Assembly (NCBI RefSeq): GCF_016863315.1
Contig: NZ_BOOQ01000026.1
Location: 62,001 to 126,000 of the forward strand
DNA: 64,000 nt
Direction of reading: 5' to 3'
Source: Planotetraspora silvatica
Lineage (GTDB): Bacteria; Actinomycetota; Actinomycetes; Streptosporangiales; Streptosporangiaceae
Positions within the stretch are counted from its first letter, which is position 1. Every line of letters begins with the position of its first letter. A program made the translations under genes and the position numbers. Below the pieces are notes generated by a model that made no database searches, was not told where the DNA came from, and saw only the letters and a list, made by a program, of their open reading frames with translations. Below, piece by piece: positions 29,557 to 37,843 of the stretch.

Positions 29557-31302
29557 ATGACCGAACAGATGACAGGTGCCCAGGCCCTCGTGAGAGCCCT
29601 GGAACACGTTGGGGTCGACACGGTGTTCGGGATCCCGGGCGGCGCGGTACTCCCCGCCTACGATCCCCTCTACGACTCGGTCAAGGTCCGGCACGTGCTT
29701 GTACGGCACGAGCAGGGCGCCGGCCACGCTGCTGAGGGATACGCCCAGGCCACCGGCAAGGTGGGGGTCTGCATGGCGACCAGCGGTCCGGGGGCCACCA
29801 ACCTGGTCACCCCGATCGCGGACGCCTACATGGACTCGGTGCCGATCGTCGCGATCACGGGCCAGGTGGCGTCCCAGCTGATCGGGACCGACGCCTTCCA
29901 GGAGGCGGACATCTCCGGCATCACCATGCCGATCACCAAGCACAACTTCCTCGTCACCGAGGCCGCGGACATCCCCAGGACCATCGCGGAGGCGTTCCAC
30001 ATCGCCTCGACCGGCCGTCCGGGGCCGGTGCTGGTGGACATCGCCAAGGACGCGCTGCAGGACATGATGGAGTTCTCGTGGCCGCCGGTCATGCAGCTTC
30101 CGGGCTACCGTCCCGTCACCCGGCCGCACTCCAAGCAGATCCGTGAGGCCGCGAAGCTGATGATCGAGGCCAAGCGCCCGGTCCTGTACGTCGGCGGCGG
30201 CGTGCACCGCGCGGGGGCGTCGGCCGAGCTGATCGAGCTCGCCGAGCTGACCGGCATTCCCGTCGTCACCACGCTGATGGCCCGGGGGACGTTCCCCGAC
30301 AGCCACCCGCAGCACATGGGCATGCCGGGCATGCACGGCAGTGTCTCCGCGGTCGGCGCCCTGCAGCGCTCCGACCTGCTGATCGCGCTGGGCACGCGGT
30401 TCGACGACCGGGTGACCGGCCAGTTGTCCAGCTTCGCGCCGAACGCCAAGGTCATCCACGCCGACATCGACCCGGCGGAGATCTCGAAGAACCGCCACGC
30501 GGACGTGCCGATCGTGGGCGACTGCCGCGAGGTGATCGGCGACCTGGTCACGACCATGCGCAACGAGCACAACGAGGGCCGCAGGGGCGACTACTCCGAA
30601 TGGTGGAAGCTGCTCAACGACTACAAGAAGACCTACCCCCTCGGTTACGAGCAGTTCGCCGACGGATCACTCGCTCCGCAGTACGTCATGGAGCGGCTGA
30701 GCGCCATCGTCGGCCCGGACGCGTTCTACGTGGCGGGCGTCGGCCAGCACCAGATGTGGGCCGCGCAGTTCATCGGATACGAGAACCCGGGGTCGTTCAT
30801 CAACTCGGGCGGCGCGGGCACGATGGGCTTCGCCGTCCCCGCCGCGATGGGCGCCAAGATGGGACGGCCGGACGCCACGGTGTGGGCCGTGGACGGCGAC
30901 GGGTGCTTCCAGATGACCAACCAGGAGCTCGCCACCTGCGCGATCGAGGGCGTGCCGGTCAAGATCGCGCTCATCAACAACGGTAACCTCGGCATGGTCA
31001 GGCAGTGGCAGACGCTGTTCTACGACCAGCGTTATTCCAACACCGACCTGCAGAGGGTCAAGAGGATTCCGGACTTCGTGAAGCTGGCCGAGGCATACGG
31101 ATGCGTCGGTCTGCGCTGCGAGCGGCCGGAGGACGTCGACGCCACCATCCGCAAGGCCATGGAGATCAACGACGTGCCTGTGGTGATCGACTTCGTCGTC
31201 CATCAGGACGCGATGGTCTGGCCGATGGTCGCGGCCGGCACCAGCAACGACGACATCAAGTACGCCCGTGACATGGCGCCGAAGTGGGAGAGCGAAGAAT
31301 GA
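29557..31302 (+). CDS. ilvB: Acetolactate synthase large subunit
   Basis: ThDP- and FAD-dependent first enzyme of valine/leucine and second of isoleucine synthesis (581 aa). The N-terminal motif [25 protein letters not shown] includes the cofactor pocket, and the catalytic Glu is in [19 protein letters not shown]. The ThDP/Mg motif is [17 protein letters not shown] ... [15 protein letters not shown] 29557 follows AAGGAACGAG; the ATG at 29509 just after the terminator is less likely. ilvN lies 49 bp downstream. Confidence 0.97.
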   Translation: MTEQMTGAQALVRALEHVGVDTVFGIPGGAVLPAYDPLYDSVKVRHVLVRHEQGAGHAAEGYAQATGKVGVCMATSGPGATNLVTPIADAYMDSVPIVAITGQVASQLIGTDAFQEADISGITMPITKHNFLVTEAADIPRTIAEAFHIASTGRPGPVLVDIAKDALQDMMEFSWPPVMQLPGYRPVTRPHSKQIREAAKLMIEAKRPVLYVGGGVHRAGASAELIELAELTGIPVVTTLMARGTFPDSHPQHMGMPGMHGSVSAVGALQRSDLLIALGTRFDDRVTGQLSSFAPNAKVIHADIDPAEISKNRHADVPIVGDCREVIGDLVTTMRNEHNEGRRGDYSEWWKLLNDYKKTYPLGYEQFADGSLAPQYVMERLSAIVGPDAFYVAGVGQHQMWAAQFIGYENPGSFINSGGAGTMGFAVPAAMGAKMGRPDATVWAVDGDGCFQMTNQELATCAIEGVPVKIALINNGNLGMVRQWQTLFYDQRYSNTDLQRVKRIPDFVKLAEAYGCVGLRCERPEDVDATIRKAMEINDVPVVIDFVVHQDAMVWPMVAAGTSNDDIKYARDMAPKWESEE

Positions 31303-31351
31303 GCGAGCGGGGCAACGGGGCCTGCGCCGAAGGCGCCATGAGGAGGGTGGC

Positions 31352-31876
31352 ATGAGCCGTCACACGCTGTCCGTGCTGGTCGAGAACAAGCCGGGAGTCC
31401 TGGCGCGGGTCGCCGCGCTGTTCAGCCGGCGCGGGTTCAACATCGACTCCCTGGCCGTCGGCCCGACCGAGCACCACGACATCTCGCGGATGACCATCGT
31501 GGTCAACGTGGAGGACCTCCCTCTCGAGCAGGTCACCAAGCAGCTCAACAAGCTGGTCAACGTCCTCAAGATCGTTGAGTTGGACAACGTCCAGTCGGTG
31601 CAGCGCGAGCTGATGCTGATCAAGGTGAGGACCGACTCGGAGAGCCGGTCCCACGTCCTGGAGCTGGTGAACCTGTTCCGCGCCCGCTGCGTCGACGTGG
31701 CCCCGGACGCGGTGACGATCGAGGTCACCGGCACGACCGACAAGCTGGCCGCGTTCGTCAAGGTCCTCGAGCCGTACGGCATCAAGGAGCTTGTGCAGTC
31801 GGGCATGGTGGCCGTCGGCCGGGGTGCCCGTTCCATCACCGATCGTTCGTTGCGGGCGCTCGACCGCATCGCATAG
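31352..31876 (+). CDS. ilvN: Acetolactate synthase small (regulatory) subunit
   Basis: 174-residue ACT-domain subunit that confers valine feedback inhibition and boosts IlvB activity. It starts MSRHTLSVLVENKPGVLARVAALFSRRGFNIDSLAVGPTE, the standard ACT entry. The C-terminal part ends in VAVGRGARSITDRSLRALDRI. ATG 31352 follows GAGGAGGGTGG. It is often named ilvH. Confidence 0.95.
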   Translation: MSRHTLSVLVENKPGVLARVAALFSRRGFNIDSLAVGPTEHHDISRMTIVVNVEDLPLEQVTKQLNKLVNVLKIVELDNVQSVQRELMLIKVRTDSESRSHVLELVNLFRARCVDVAPDAVTIEVTGTTDKLAAFVKVLEPYGIKELVQSGMVAVGRGARSITDRSLRALDRIA

Positions 31877-31957
31877 CCGTACGCGCCGCACAGCCGTACG
31901 CACGTGGTCGGGCCCGTGCCGAGCGAGCGCGACCATCCGATTCCGAAAGGCAAGCAA

Positions 31958-32953
31958 GTGACTGAGATCTACTATGACGACGACGCCGACCTGTCGATCA
32001 TTCAGGACCGCCACGTCGCCGTCCTCGGATACGGAAGCCAGGGTCACGCCCACGCGCTGAGCCTGCGTGACTCCGGTGTGGACGTCCGGGTGGGGCTGCT
32101 CGAGGGCTCGAAGAGCCGGGAGAAGGCGGAGGCCGACGGCCTGCGCGTGCTGACGCCCTCTGAGGCCGTCGAAGAGGCCGACCTCACGATGATCCTCGCG
32201 CCCGACCACATCCAGCGGCATCTGTACGCCGAGCATGTCGCGCCGAACCTGGTCGAGGGTGACGCGCTGTTCTTCGGGCACGGCCTCAACATCCGGTACG
32301 GCCTCATCGAGGCGCCGGAGGGCGTCGACGTCGCCATGGTCGCGCCCAAGGGCCCGGGCCACCTCGTCCGCCGGCAGTACGCGGCCGGCCGCGGCGTTCC
32401 GGTCCTCGTCGCCGTCGAGCGCGACGCCACCGGCAACGCGTGGCCGCTGGTCCTGTCGTACGCCAAGGGCATCGGCGGCACCCGCGCGGGCGCGCTGAAG
32501 ACGACCTTCACCGAGGAGACGGAGACCGACCTGTTCGGCGAGCAGGCCGTGCTCTGCGGCGGCGTGTCCGAGCTCATCAAGGCCGGGTTCGAGACGCTGA
32601 TCGAGGCGGGCTACCAGCCCGAGGTCGCCTACTTCGAGTGCCTTCACGAGATGAAGCTGATCGTGGACCTGATGTACGAGGGCGGCCTGTCCAAGATGTA
32701 CTGGTCGGTCTCCGACACCGCCGAGTACGGCGGCTACACGCGGGGCCCGCGCGTGGTCAACCCGGAGACCAAGAAGGAGATGCGCCGCATCCTCGACGAG
32801 GTCCAGGACGGCCGCTTCGCCCGCGAGCTGGTCGAGGAGTTCGACTCCGGCCAGGGCAACTTCAACAAGTACCGCGAGGAGCTCGCCGGTCACCCGATCG
32901 AGCAGACCGGCGCCAAGCTGCGCCCGATGATGAGCTGGCTGAAGGGCGAGTAG
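31958..32953 (+). CDS. ilvC: Ketol-acid reductoisomerase, class I
   Basis: NADPH- and Mg-dependent enzyme (331 aa) converting acetolactate/acetohydroxybutyrate to the dihydroxy acids. The nucleotide motif is [21 protein letters not shown]. The metal and catalytic region includes [30 protein letters not shown] and [18 protein letters not shown] (E/D residues). GTG 31958 follows GAAAGG. A 17-bp hairpin ends the operon. Confidence 0.96.
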   Translation: MTEIYYDDDADLSIIQDRHVAVLGYGSQGHAHALSLRDSGVDVRVGLLEGSKSREKAEADGLRVLTPSEAVEEADLTMILAPDHIQRHLYAEHVAPNLVEGDALFFGHGLNIRYGLIEAPEGVDVAMVAPKGPGHLVRRQYAAGRGVPVLVAVERDATGNAWPLVLSYAKGIGGTRAGALKTTFTEETETDLFGEQAVLCGGVSELIKAGFETLIEAGYQPEVAYFECLHEMKLIVDLMYEGGLSKMYWSVSDTAEYGGYTRGPRVVNPETKKEMRRILDEVQDGRFARELVEEFDSGQGNFNKYREELAGHPIEQTGAKLRPMMSWLKGE

Positions 32954-32993
32954 CCCGCAGCGCCGGCGCTCGCGCCGGCAGCGTGACGCAGTG

Positions 32994-33029
32994 CGACGCG
33001 GCGCCGCCGACCTCGGCGGCGCCGCGTCG
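32994..33029 (+). terminator. Terminator after ilvBNC
   Basis: Perfect 17-bp arms (CGACGCGGCGCCGCCGA / TCGGCGGCGCCGCGTCG) with only two bases between. A smaller GCGCCGGC/GCGCCGGC stem precedes it at about 32960-32980. It serves a convergent junction with the carboxypeptidase gene. Confidence 0.85.
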
Positions 33030-33058
33030 CGCGTTCACCCACCCCGCGCCGGTACGGC

Positions 33059-34606
33059 TCAGCACTGGACGGGCTTGAGCCACGAACACTCCAGGTCGCC
33101 ACCCGCGGGCGGGTTCACCCGGAGGACCGAGGCGCCGTCGACGGCGGTCGACCGCTTGAACTCGGCCAGCCGGACGGCGATCTTGTCCTCCAGGTCCTTG
33201 GGCGCCCCGGAGAGGTAGCCGTTGGAGATCACGGAGAAGACGAGGGGCTCGCCGTCGGCGCTGGTCACATAGCCCGACAACGCCGAGACGCTGGTCAGCG
33301 ACCCGGTCTTGGCATGCACGTTCCCCGCCGCGGGAGTGCCCACCATCCTGCTGCTGAGCGTCCCGCCGACGAACCGCTCGCTTTCGCCCGCGACGGGCAG
33401 CGCGTCGTACCAGGTCTGGAACCAGGGCTTGCCCTTGAGGGTCACGAGCAGTGAGGCGATGCCCGACGGCGTCAGGCCGTCGATCCTGGACAGGCCGGAG
33501 CCGTCGCGGAGCCGTGCCGTGGGAACCCCGTTGGCCTGCGCGAACGCCGAGGTGACCGCGAGTCCGGCGGGCCAGGTGCCCTGGCCGGACATCTTCCGGC
33601 CCATCGCCTTGGTCAGGATCTCCGCGTGCATGTTGTTGCTCAGCTTCATGAACGGGACGAGAAGCTTGCTGAGCGGCATCGATTCATGGTCGGCCACGGT
33701 CGTCGAACCGCTGGGGGCGGCCCCGCGAACGGTGGGACCGTGGACGCGCACTCCGTGCTCGGCGAGGGCGGCCCGGAACAGCGACGCCGTGTAGAGCGTG
33801 GGGTCCCACACCGAGATCCAGTCCTCGTACCGGTCGGCCACGGTGCCGGTGATCACGACGGTGTTGGTGCCGTGTTCACGGACGATGTTCGCGTCGGTGG
33901 TCGTCCCGGTGACCGCCTTGTTGACGATCTTCAGGTAGTCGGTGGCGGGCGTGGTGGAGATCTTGGCGGGCGTGCCCGGCGCGCTTCCCGGGTCCGCCGA
34001 GACGATCACCGATCCCGCGTCGTAGTCGGTGTCGGGCGAGGTGGTCAGTGCTGAGATCTGGCCCGCGTAGTAGTACGGCTCGTCGTCCCAGGTCCAGTCG
34101 GCGCCGAGCCGTACGTCGTCGAACCAGGTGTCGTCGGCGAGTAGACGGCCGGTGACCTCCTTGACCCCCGACCGGGCGACCTTCGCGGCCAGCGCGTCGT
34201 AGTCGGCGGCCAGCATGGTGGGGTCGCCCGTTCCCTTGAGCACGAGGTCGCCCTTGATCGAGCGCCCCGGCTTCGATGTCGTGAGGACCTTGGTGCTGAA
34301 CCGGTAGTCCAGGCCGAGCGTCTCGACCGCGGCGGCCGAGGTGAGCAGCTTCGTGTTGGACGCCGGGATGAACAGCTTGCCCGGCCGCAGCGAGTAGAGG
34401 TCCTCGCCGGTCTCCGCGCTCTTCACGACCACCCCGGCCTGAGCGGTCGTGAGCCGGGGGTCGCTGAGGATCTGGTCGATGTCATGCGTCAGGTCGCTGA
34501 CCCCGGGCGCCGGATCGAGAGCGCTCGCCGGAACGCCGGAACCCGCGATCCCCGCCACGAGAACCGCGCACGCGAGCACGATCGAGCTTCGTCGTGATGA
34601 CCGCAC
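33059..34606 (-). CDS. dacB: D-alanyl-D-alanine carboxypeptidase/endopeptidase (PBP4 type)
   Basis: Exported penicillin-binding protein of peptidase family S13 (about 515 aa) that trims or cuts peptidoglycan cross-links. A signal peptide (IVLACAVLVAGIAGSGVPASA) is followed by the active-site SxxK in PASNTKLLTSAAAV, SxN in KLSNNMHAEIL and KTG in HAKTGSLTSVSALSGY. The insert between SxxK and SxN is long, as in DacB. GTG 34606 is preferred since GGGGG lies 6 nt upstream; a TTG two codons earlier is possible. Confidence 0.92.
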   Translation of the reverse strand: MRSSRRSSIVLACAVLVAGIAGSGVPASALDPAPGVSDLTHDIDQILSDPRLTTAQAGVVVKSAETGEDLYSLRPGKLFIPASNTKLLTSAAAVETLGLDYRFSTKVLTTSKPGRSIKGDLVLKGTGDPTMLAADYDALAAKVARSGVKEVTGRLLADDTWFDDVRLGADWTWDDEPYYYAGQISALTTSPDTDYDAGSVIVSADPGSAPGTPAKISTTPATDYLKIVNKAVTGTTTDANIVREHGTNTVVITGTVADRYEDWISVWDPTLYTASLFRAALAEHGVRVHGPTVRGAAPSGSTTVADHESMPLSKLLVPFMKLSNNMHAEILTKAMGRKMSGQGTWPAGLAVTSAFAQANGVPTARLRDGSGLSRIDGLTPSGIASLLVTLKGKPWFQTWYDALPVAGESERFVGGTLSSRMVGTPAAGNVHAKTGSLTSVSALSGYVTSADGEPLVFSVISNGYLSGAPKDLEDKIAVRLAEFKRSTAVDGASVLRVNPPAGGDLECSWLKPVQC

Positions 34607-34616
34607 GATCAACCCC

Positions 34617-34642
34617 CAATGATAGGTCTTTCGCGATCATTG
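34617..34642. promoter_or_regulatory. Inverted repeat upstream of dacB
   Basis: CAATGAT (34617-34623) and ATCATTG (34636-34642) are perfect 7-bp arms 12 nt apart. They overlap a minus-strand -10-like TATCAT. A GAGAATTCTC palindrome follows. Possible operator. Confidence 0.35.
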
Positions 34643-34702
34643 AGAATTCTCGACTGCGCCTCAATACGGAAATATGCGTATCTGTTCCCGGATCAGGCGT
34701 GA

Positions 34703-35239
34703 TCAGGCTTGGGCGGCCACCAGGAAGGCGCAGTCACCGAAGGCTATCTCGTCGCCCGTCCGAACCCTGGCAGGCCCGGCCAGCCGCCAGCCGTTCAGTC
34801 TGGTCCCGTTCATGGAACCCAGGTCGACGAGCATCCAGGAATCGTCGGAGTCCTTGCGCAACTCGGCGTGGACCCGCGAGACCGTCAGGTCGGTCAGCAC
34901 GAGATCGCATCCCGTTCCCCTACCGACGACATACCGGGCGCGGTTGTCCACGGGCAGGGCCAGCCGGGGAAGGCGCGGCCGTCGCCACGCGGCCTCGACC
35001 CGGTGGGTGAAATCCGACACCGAGCCGACGGCCTCGGTGATGCGTCTGCGCCAGCGGCCGCGGTGAGGCAGGTCGGCGATCAGCTCGTCCAGCTCGCCGC
35101 GGCTCCGTGCCCGCAACGCCATGTCGACTCGGCCGACGAAGGTCTCCATGGACAGGCGTCCCTCGGCGGCGCGGTCGCGAAGCTCGCTGAGCGCGCGCTC
35201 GCGATCCCCGTCAGAGGCGCGGACCGGGGGAGAACTCAT
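34703..35239 (-). CDS. DUF1707 and FHA domain protein
   Basis: 178-residue cytoplasmic protein. Residues 5-60 match DUF1707 (RASDGDRERALSELRDRAAEGRLSMETFVGRVDMALRARSRGEL). Residues 95-178 form an FHA domain (VVGRGTGCDLVL, SRVHAELRK, LGSMNGTRLNG), which binds phosphothreonine. It is a likely reader of Ser/Thr kinase signals; the kinase at 149 is one candidate, but the link is a guess. The mRNA may be leaderless (GATACT at -12). Confidence 0.9.
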   Translation of the reverse strand: MSSPPVRASDGDRERALSELRDRAAEGRLSMETFVGRVDMALRARSRGELDELIADLPHRGRWRRRITEAVGSVSDFTHRVEAAWRRPRLPRLALPVDNRARYVVGRGTGCDLVLTDLTVSRVHAELRKDSDDSWMLVDLGSMNGTRLNGWRLAGPARVRTGDEIAFGDCAFLVAAQA

Positions 35240-35325
35240 GACTGGAGTATCCGACGCATGCGCGCGGAGTGTCCAGAAGATCCCTGCATTCTCTCCTTTT
35301 TGGGGTGCTGTTACCCGCTGTTTGG

Positions 35326-36279
35326 TCAGGGCTTTCCGAAGTCCTGGGTCCAGTACGGCCCGCCGGCCTTGGCGTACCCGACGCCGATCTCCGTGTAGGT
35401 GCAGTTCAGAATGTTCGCCCGATGCCCGGAGCTGTTCATCCAGCCGTCCACGACGGCGGCGGCGCTGCTGTAGCCCTTGGCAATGTTCTCGGCGGCCGCG
35501 GAGAACGAGTAACCGGCCGCCTTGATGCGGTCGACGAACGTCCTGCCGTCCTTGGAGTCGTGGTCGAAGTAGTTCTTCGCGGACATGTCGGCCGAATGGC
35601 CGAACGCCGCGGCGCGGAGCTTCGCATTGGCCTTGAGCGGACGGCAGCCGGCCTTGGCGCGCTCGACGTTGGTGAGGCGCACGACCTCCTGCTCCACGGC
35701 CGTGCCGACGCCCGACGACGAAGATCCGCCCGAGGACCCGCCCGTCGACGATCCGCCCGATCCCGAGGTGCCGCCGGAGGTCCCGCCTGAGGGAGTCGAG
35801 CCGCCAGCGGAGCCGCTGCTCGCGGGAGGCGCGGGGCAGGCCACGCGGACCTGCTTCGACGTGCCCGTGTGTCCCTTGTGGTCGGAGACGGTCGTGTAGA
35901 ACAGGCCGTTCGCGCAGGGGAGGGCGATCGTCACCCGCGCGTTCCGGATGACCTTGGAGCCGCTCTTCGTCATGCGGTCGTTCCCCGGCTGGACCTTCCA
36001 GACGCGAACCTGGAAGGTCGCCTTGTCGACGCAGCCGGCACGCGAACCCGCCGCACGGACCTTCCCGTCAGAAGCGCGGGACGGCACTCCCGCGAACACC
36101 CGGCAGTCCTTCCCCGCTGTCGAACTGGGGGAGGGAGAGGGGGACGGCGTCGGTGTGGGGGTGGCGGAGACCTCGGCCTGCGCGTTGGCGACGGGCGCCG
36201 TGGTGGGGGTGGAAGCCGCCTGGCCTCCACAGGCCGCGAGACTTCCGACGCACAGGATCGCTCCGAGCGCTCTCTTCAC
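35326..36279 (-). CDS. CAP/SCP-domain (YkwD-like) lipoprotein
   Basis: 317-residue exported protein. A signal peptide ends in lipobox GSLAAC, then comes a Thr/Pro/Ser-rich linker, a region of about 90 residues with two Cys pairs, a Gly/Ser-rich linker and a C-terminal CAP domain (about 200-317) with LTNVERAKAGCRPLKANAKLRAAAFGHSADM, ENIAKGY and GWMNSSGHRANILN. The function of bacterial CAP proteins is largely unknown. GTG 36279 is chosen (GGAGAAAG upstream); an upstream TTG would give 12 more residues. Confidence 0.88.
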   Translation of the reverse strand: MKRALGAILCVGSLAACGGQAASTPTTAPVANAQAEVSATPTPTPSPSPSPSSTAGKDCRVFAGVPSRASDGKVRAAGSRAGCVDKATFQVRVWKVQPGNDRMTKSGSKVIRNARVTIALPCANGLFYTTVSDHKGHTGTSKQVRVACPAPPASSGSAGGSTPSGGTSGGTSGSGGSSTGGSSGGSSSSGVGTAVEQEVVRLTNVERAKAGCRPLKANAKLRAAAFGHSADMSAKNYFDHDSKDGRTFVDRIKAAGYSFSAAAENIAKGYSSAAAVVDGWMNSSGHRANILNCTYTEIGVGYAKAGGPYWTQDFGKP

Positions 36280-36409
36280 GATCTTTCTCCAGTGGGGGTT
36301 CGACGCTGGATGCAAATCGCCATTATGGGGCGCTCGGATGACGTTTGTCCTGCTAAATCACTCGTCTCTCTGAAATATCGCCCAAGTGGGACCGCCTCAG
36401 AGATCACAT

Positions 36410-36441
36410 GAGCCACTCCGGACGCAGCCTCCGGATGGCTC
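36410..36441. other. Hairpin in the divergent region before padR
   Basis: GAGCCA-c-TCCGGA pairs with TCCGGA-TGGCTC around a 7-nt loop. It lies between the divergent CAP and padR genes, so it is not an obvious terminator. It may be regulatory. Confidence 0.3.
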
Positions 36442-36521
36442 CTGGAACGTTTTCTCCAGCGGTTGCACGCGTGGCCGTGGCGCGCGCGAAGGGGTGCCCG
36501 ATCTCCTCGGGGGGTTGCCGA

Positions 36522-36553
36522 ATGAATACTGAGTATGCATACTCAGTATTCAT
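36522..36553. promoter_or_regulatory. 32-bp perfect palindrome, likely PadR operator
   Basis: A perfect palindrome with arms ATGAATACTGAGTATG and CATACTCAGTATTCAT centred at 36537/36538. It ends two bases into the padR ATG at 36552. The ATACT...AGTAT content fits PadR-type sites. Bound repressor would block initiation at the gene it precedes, i.e. padR and the coupled ABC genes. Confidence 0.75.
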
Positions 36554-37091
36554 GTCGATCCGACACGGACTGCTCGCTCTGCTCAGCCAGGGGTCGCGTC
36601 ACGGCTACCAGTTGCGCGCCGAGTTCGAGGCGTCGACGGGGGCGACCTGGCCGCTGAACATCGGCCAGGTCTACACGACGCTGGCCCGCATGGAGCGGGA
36701 CGGTCTCGTCGAGCCCGGCGAGCAGGACGAGCAGGGCCGGATCGTCTACTCGATCACTCCGGACGGAGCGACGGAGGTCGGGCGGTGGTTCGCCACGCCC
36801 ATCACGCAGACCGAGCGGCCGCGTGACGAGCTCGCCATCAAGCTCGCCATGGCGGTCACCACCCAGGATGTCGATGTGGCCGAGGTCGTCCAGGCCCAAC
36901 GGACCGCCACCATGCGGACCCTGCAGGAACTCACCCGGAGCAAGCGCGGTCTGGACTCTCCGCTCGACGTCGCACAGACGCTGATCCTCGATTCCAAGAT
37001 CTTCCAGGCCGAGGCCGAGTTGCGCTGGCTCGACCACTGTGAGGCCGTCCTCTCCCGTAGATCCCTTCAGCACCCCCAGGAAGAACCATGA
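36552..37091 (+). CDS. PadR-family transcriptional regulator
   Basis: 179-residue repressor with a winged helix N-terminal half (SIRHGLLALLSQGSRHGYQLRAEFEASTGATWPLNIGQVYTTLARMERDGLVEP) and a Vir_C-type helical C-terminal half for dimerisation. ATG 36552 matches the family start (MSIRHGLLALL), but an in-frame ATG at 36522 follows GGGGGG and would add ten residues. Both starts lie in the 32-bp palindrome. Its TGA overlaps the ATPase ATG, so it probably controls the ABC exporter behind it. Ligand unknown. Confidence 0.9.
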   Translation: MSIRHGLLALLSQGSRHGYQLRAEFEASTGATWPLNIGQVYTTLARMERDGLVEPGEQDEQGRIVYSITPDGATEVGRWFATPITQTERPRDELAIKLAMAVTTQDVDVAEVVQAQRTATMRTLQELTRSKRGLDSPLDVAQTLILDSKIFQAEAELRWLDHCEAVLSRRSLQHPQEEP

Positions 37092-37843
37092 TCGATCGTG
37101 ATCCGTCCCCCGTTCCATCTGTCGTCGAGGAAGATCCGGGTCGTGATCTTGTTGTGGAATTGGCCGACGTCGGCCGCGTTCACCAGGAGGGGGCGCAGGC
37201 CGTCCACGCGTTGAAAGAGGTCAGTCTGGAGATCGTGGCGGGTGAGCTCATCGCGGTGATGGGGCCGTCGGGGTCGGGGAAGTCCACGTTGCTCAACATC
37301 GTCGGCGGCCTCGACCGGGCGACGTCCGGACGAGTCGTGGTGGAGGGGGAGCCTCTCGACCTGCTGTCACCGCCTCGGCTGGCCGCCTTGCGCAGGAGGC
37401 GCGTGGGCTATGTCTTCCAGGACCTCAACCTCATTCCGTCCCTGACGGCGGTGGAGAACGTCATGTTGCCGAGGGAGCTGGACGGGGTCCGTACGGGGAA
37501 GGCGCGGAAGGAGGCACTGGCGGTGCTCGGCGAGATCGGCGTCGCGGACCTGGGCGACCGTTTCCCCGACGAGCTGTCGGGAGGTCAGCGTCAGCGGGTC
37601 GCCATCGCCCGCGCGCTGGTGGGGGAGCGTCGGCTGATCCTGGCGGACGAGCCGACCGGCGCGCTCGACACCGCGACGGGTGACGACATCTTACGCCTGC
37701 TCCGTGCCAGGGCCGATGCCGGTGCGGCCGTCCTCCTGGTCACTCATGAGCCTCGCTACGCCGGGTGGGCCGATCGGGTGGTGTTCCTGCGGGACGGGCA
37801 GATCGTGGACTCGGCCACGGCAGGACTGGTGACCGCGCGATGA
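37088..37843 (+). CDS. ABC transporter ATP-binding protein (MacB/LolD type)
   Basis: 251-residue nucleotide-binding protein. Walker A GPSGSGKSTLL, Q-loop FQDLNLIPSLTAVENVMLP, signature LSGGQRQRVAIARAL, Walker B LILADEPTGALD and H-loop VTHEP are all intact. MacB/LolD type ATPases pair with FtsX-like permeases to move lipids, peptides or drugs, or as mechanotransmitters. The start overlaps padR by 4 bp and the stop overlaps the permease. Confidence 0.93.
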   Translation: MIDRDPSPVPSVVEEDPGRDLVVELADVGRVHQEGAQAVHALKEVSLEIVAGELIAVMGPSGSGKSTLLNIVGGLDRATSGRVVVEGEPLDLLSPPRLAALRRRRVGYVFQDLNLIPSLTAVENVMLPRELDGVRTGKARKEALAVLGEIGVADLGDRFPDELSGGQRQRVAIARALVGERRLILADEPTGALDTATGDDILRLLRARADAGAAVLLVTHEPRYAGWADRVVFLRDGQIVDSATAGLVTAR

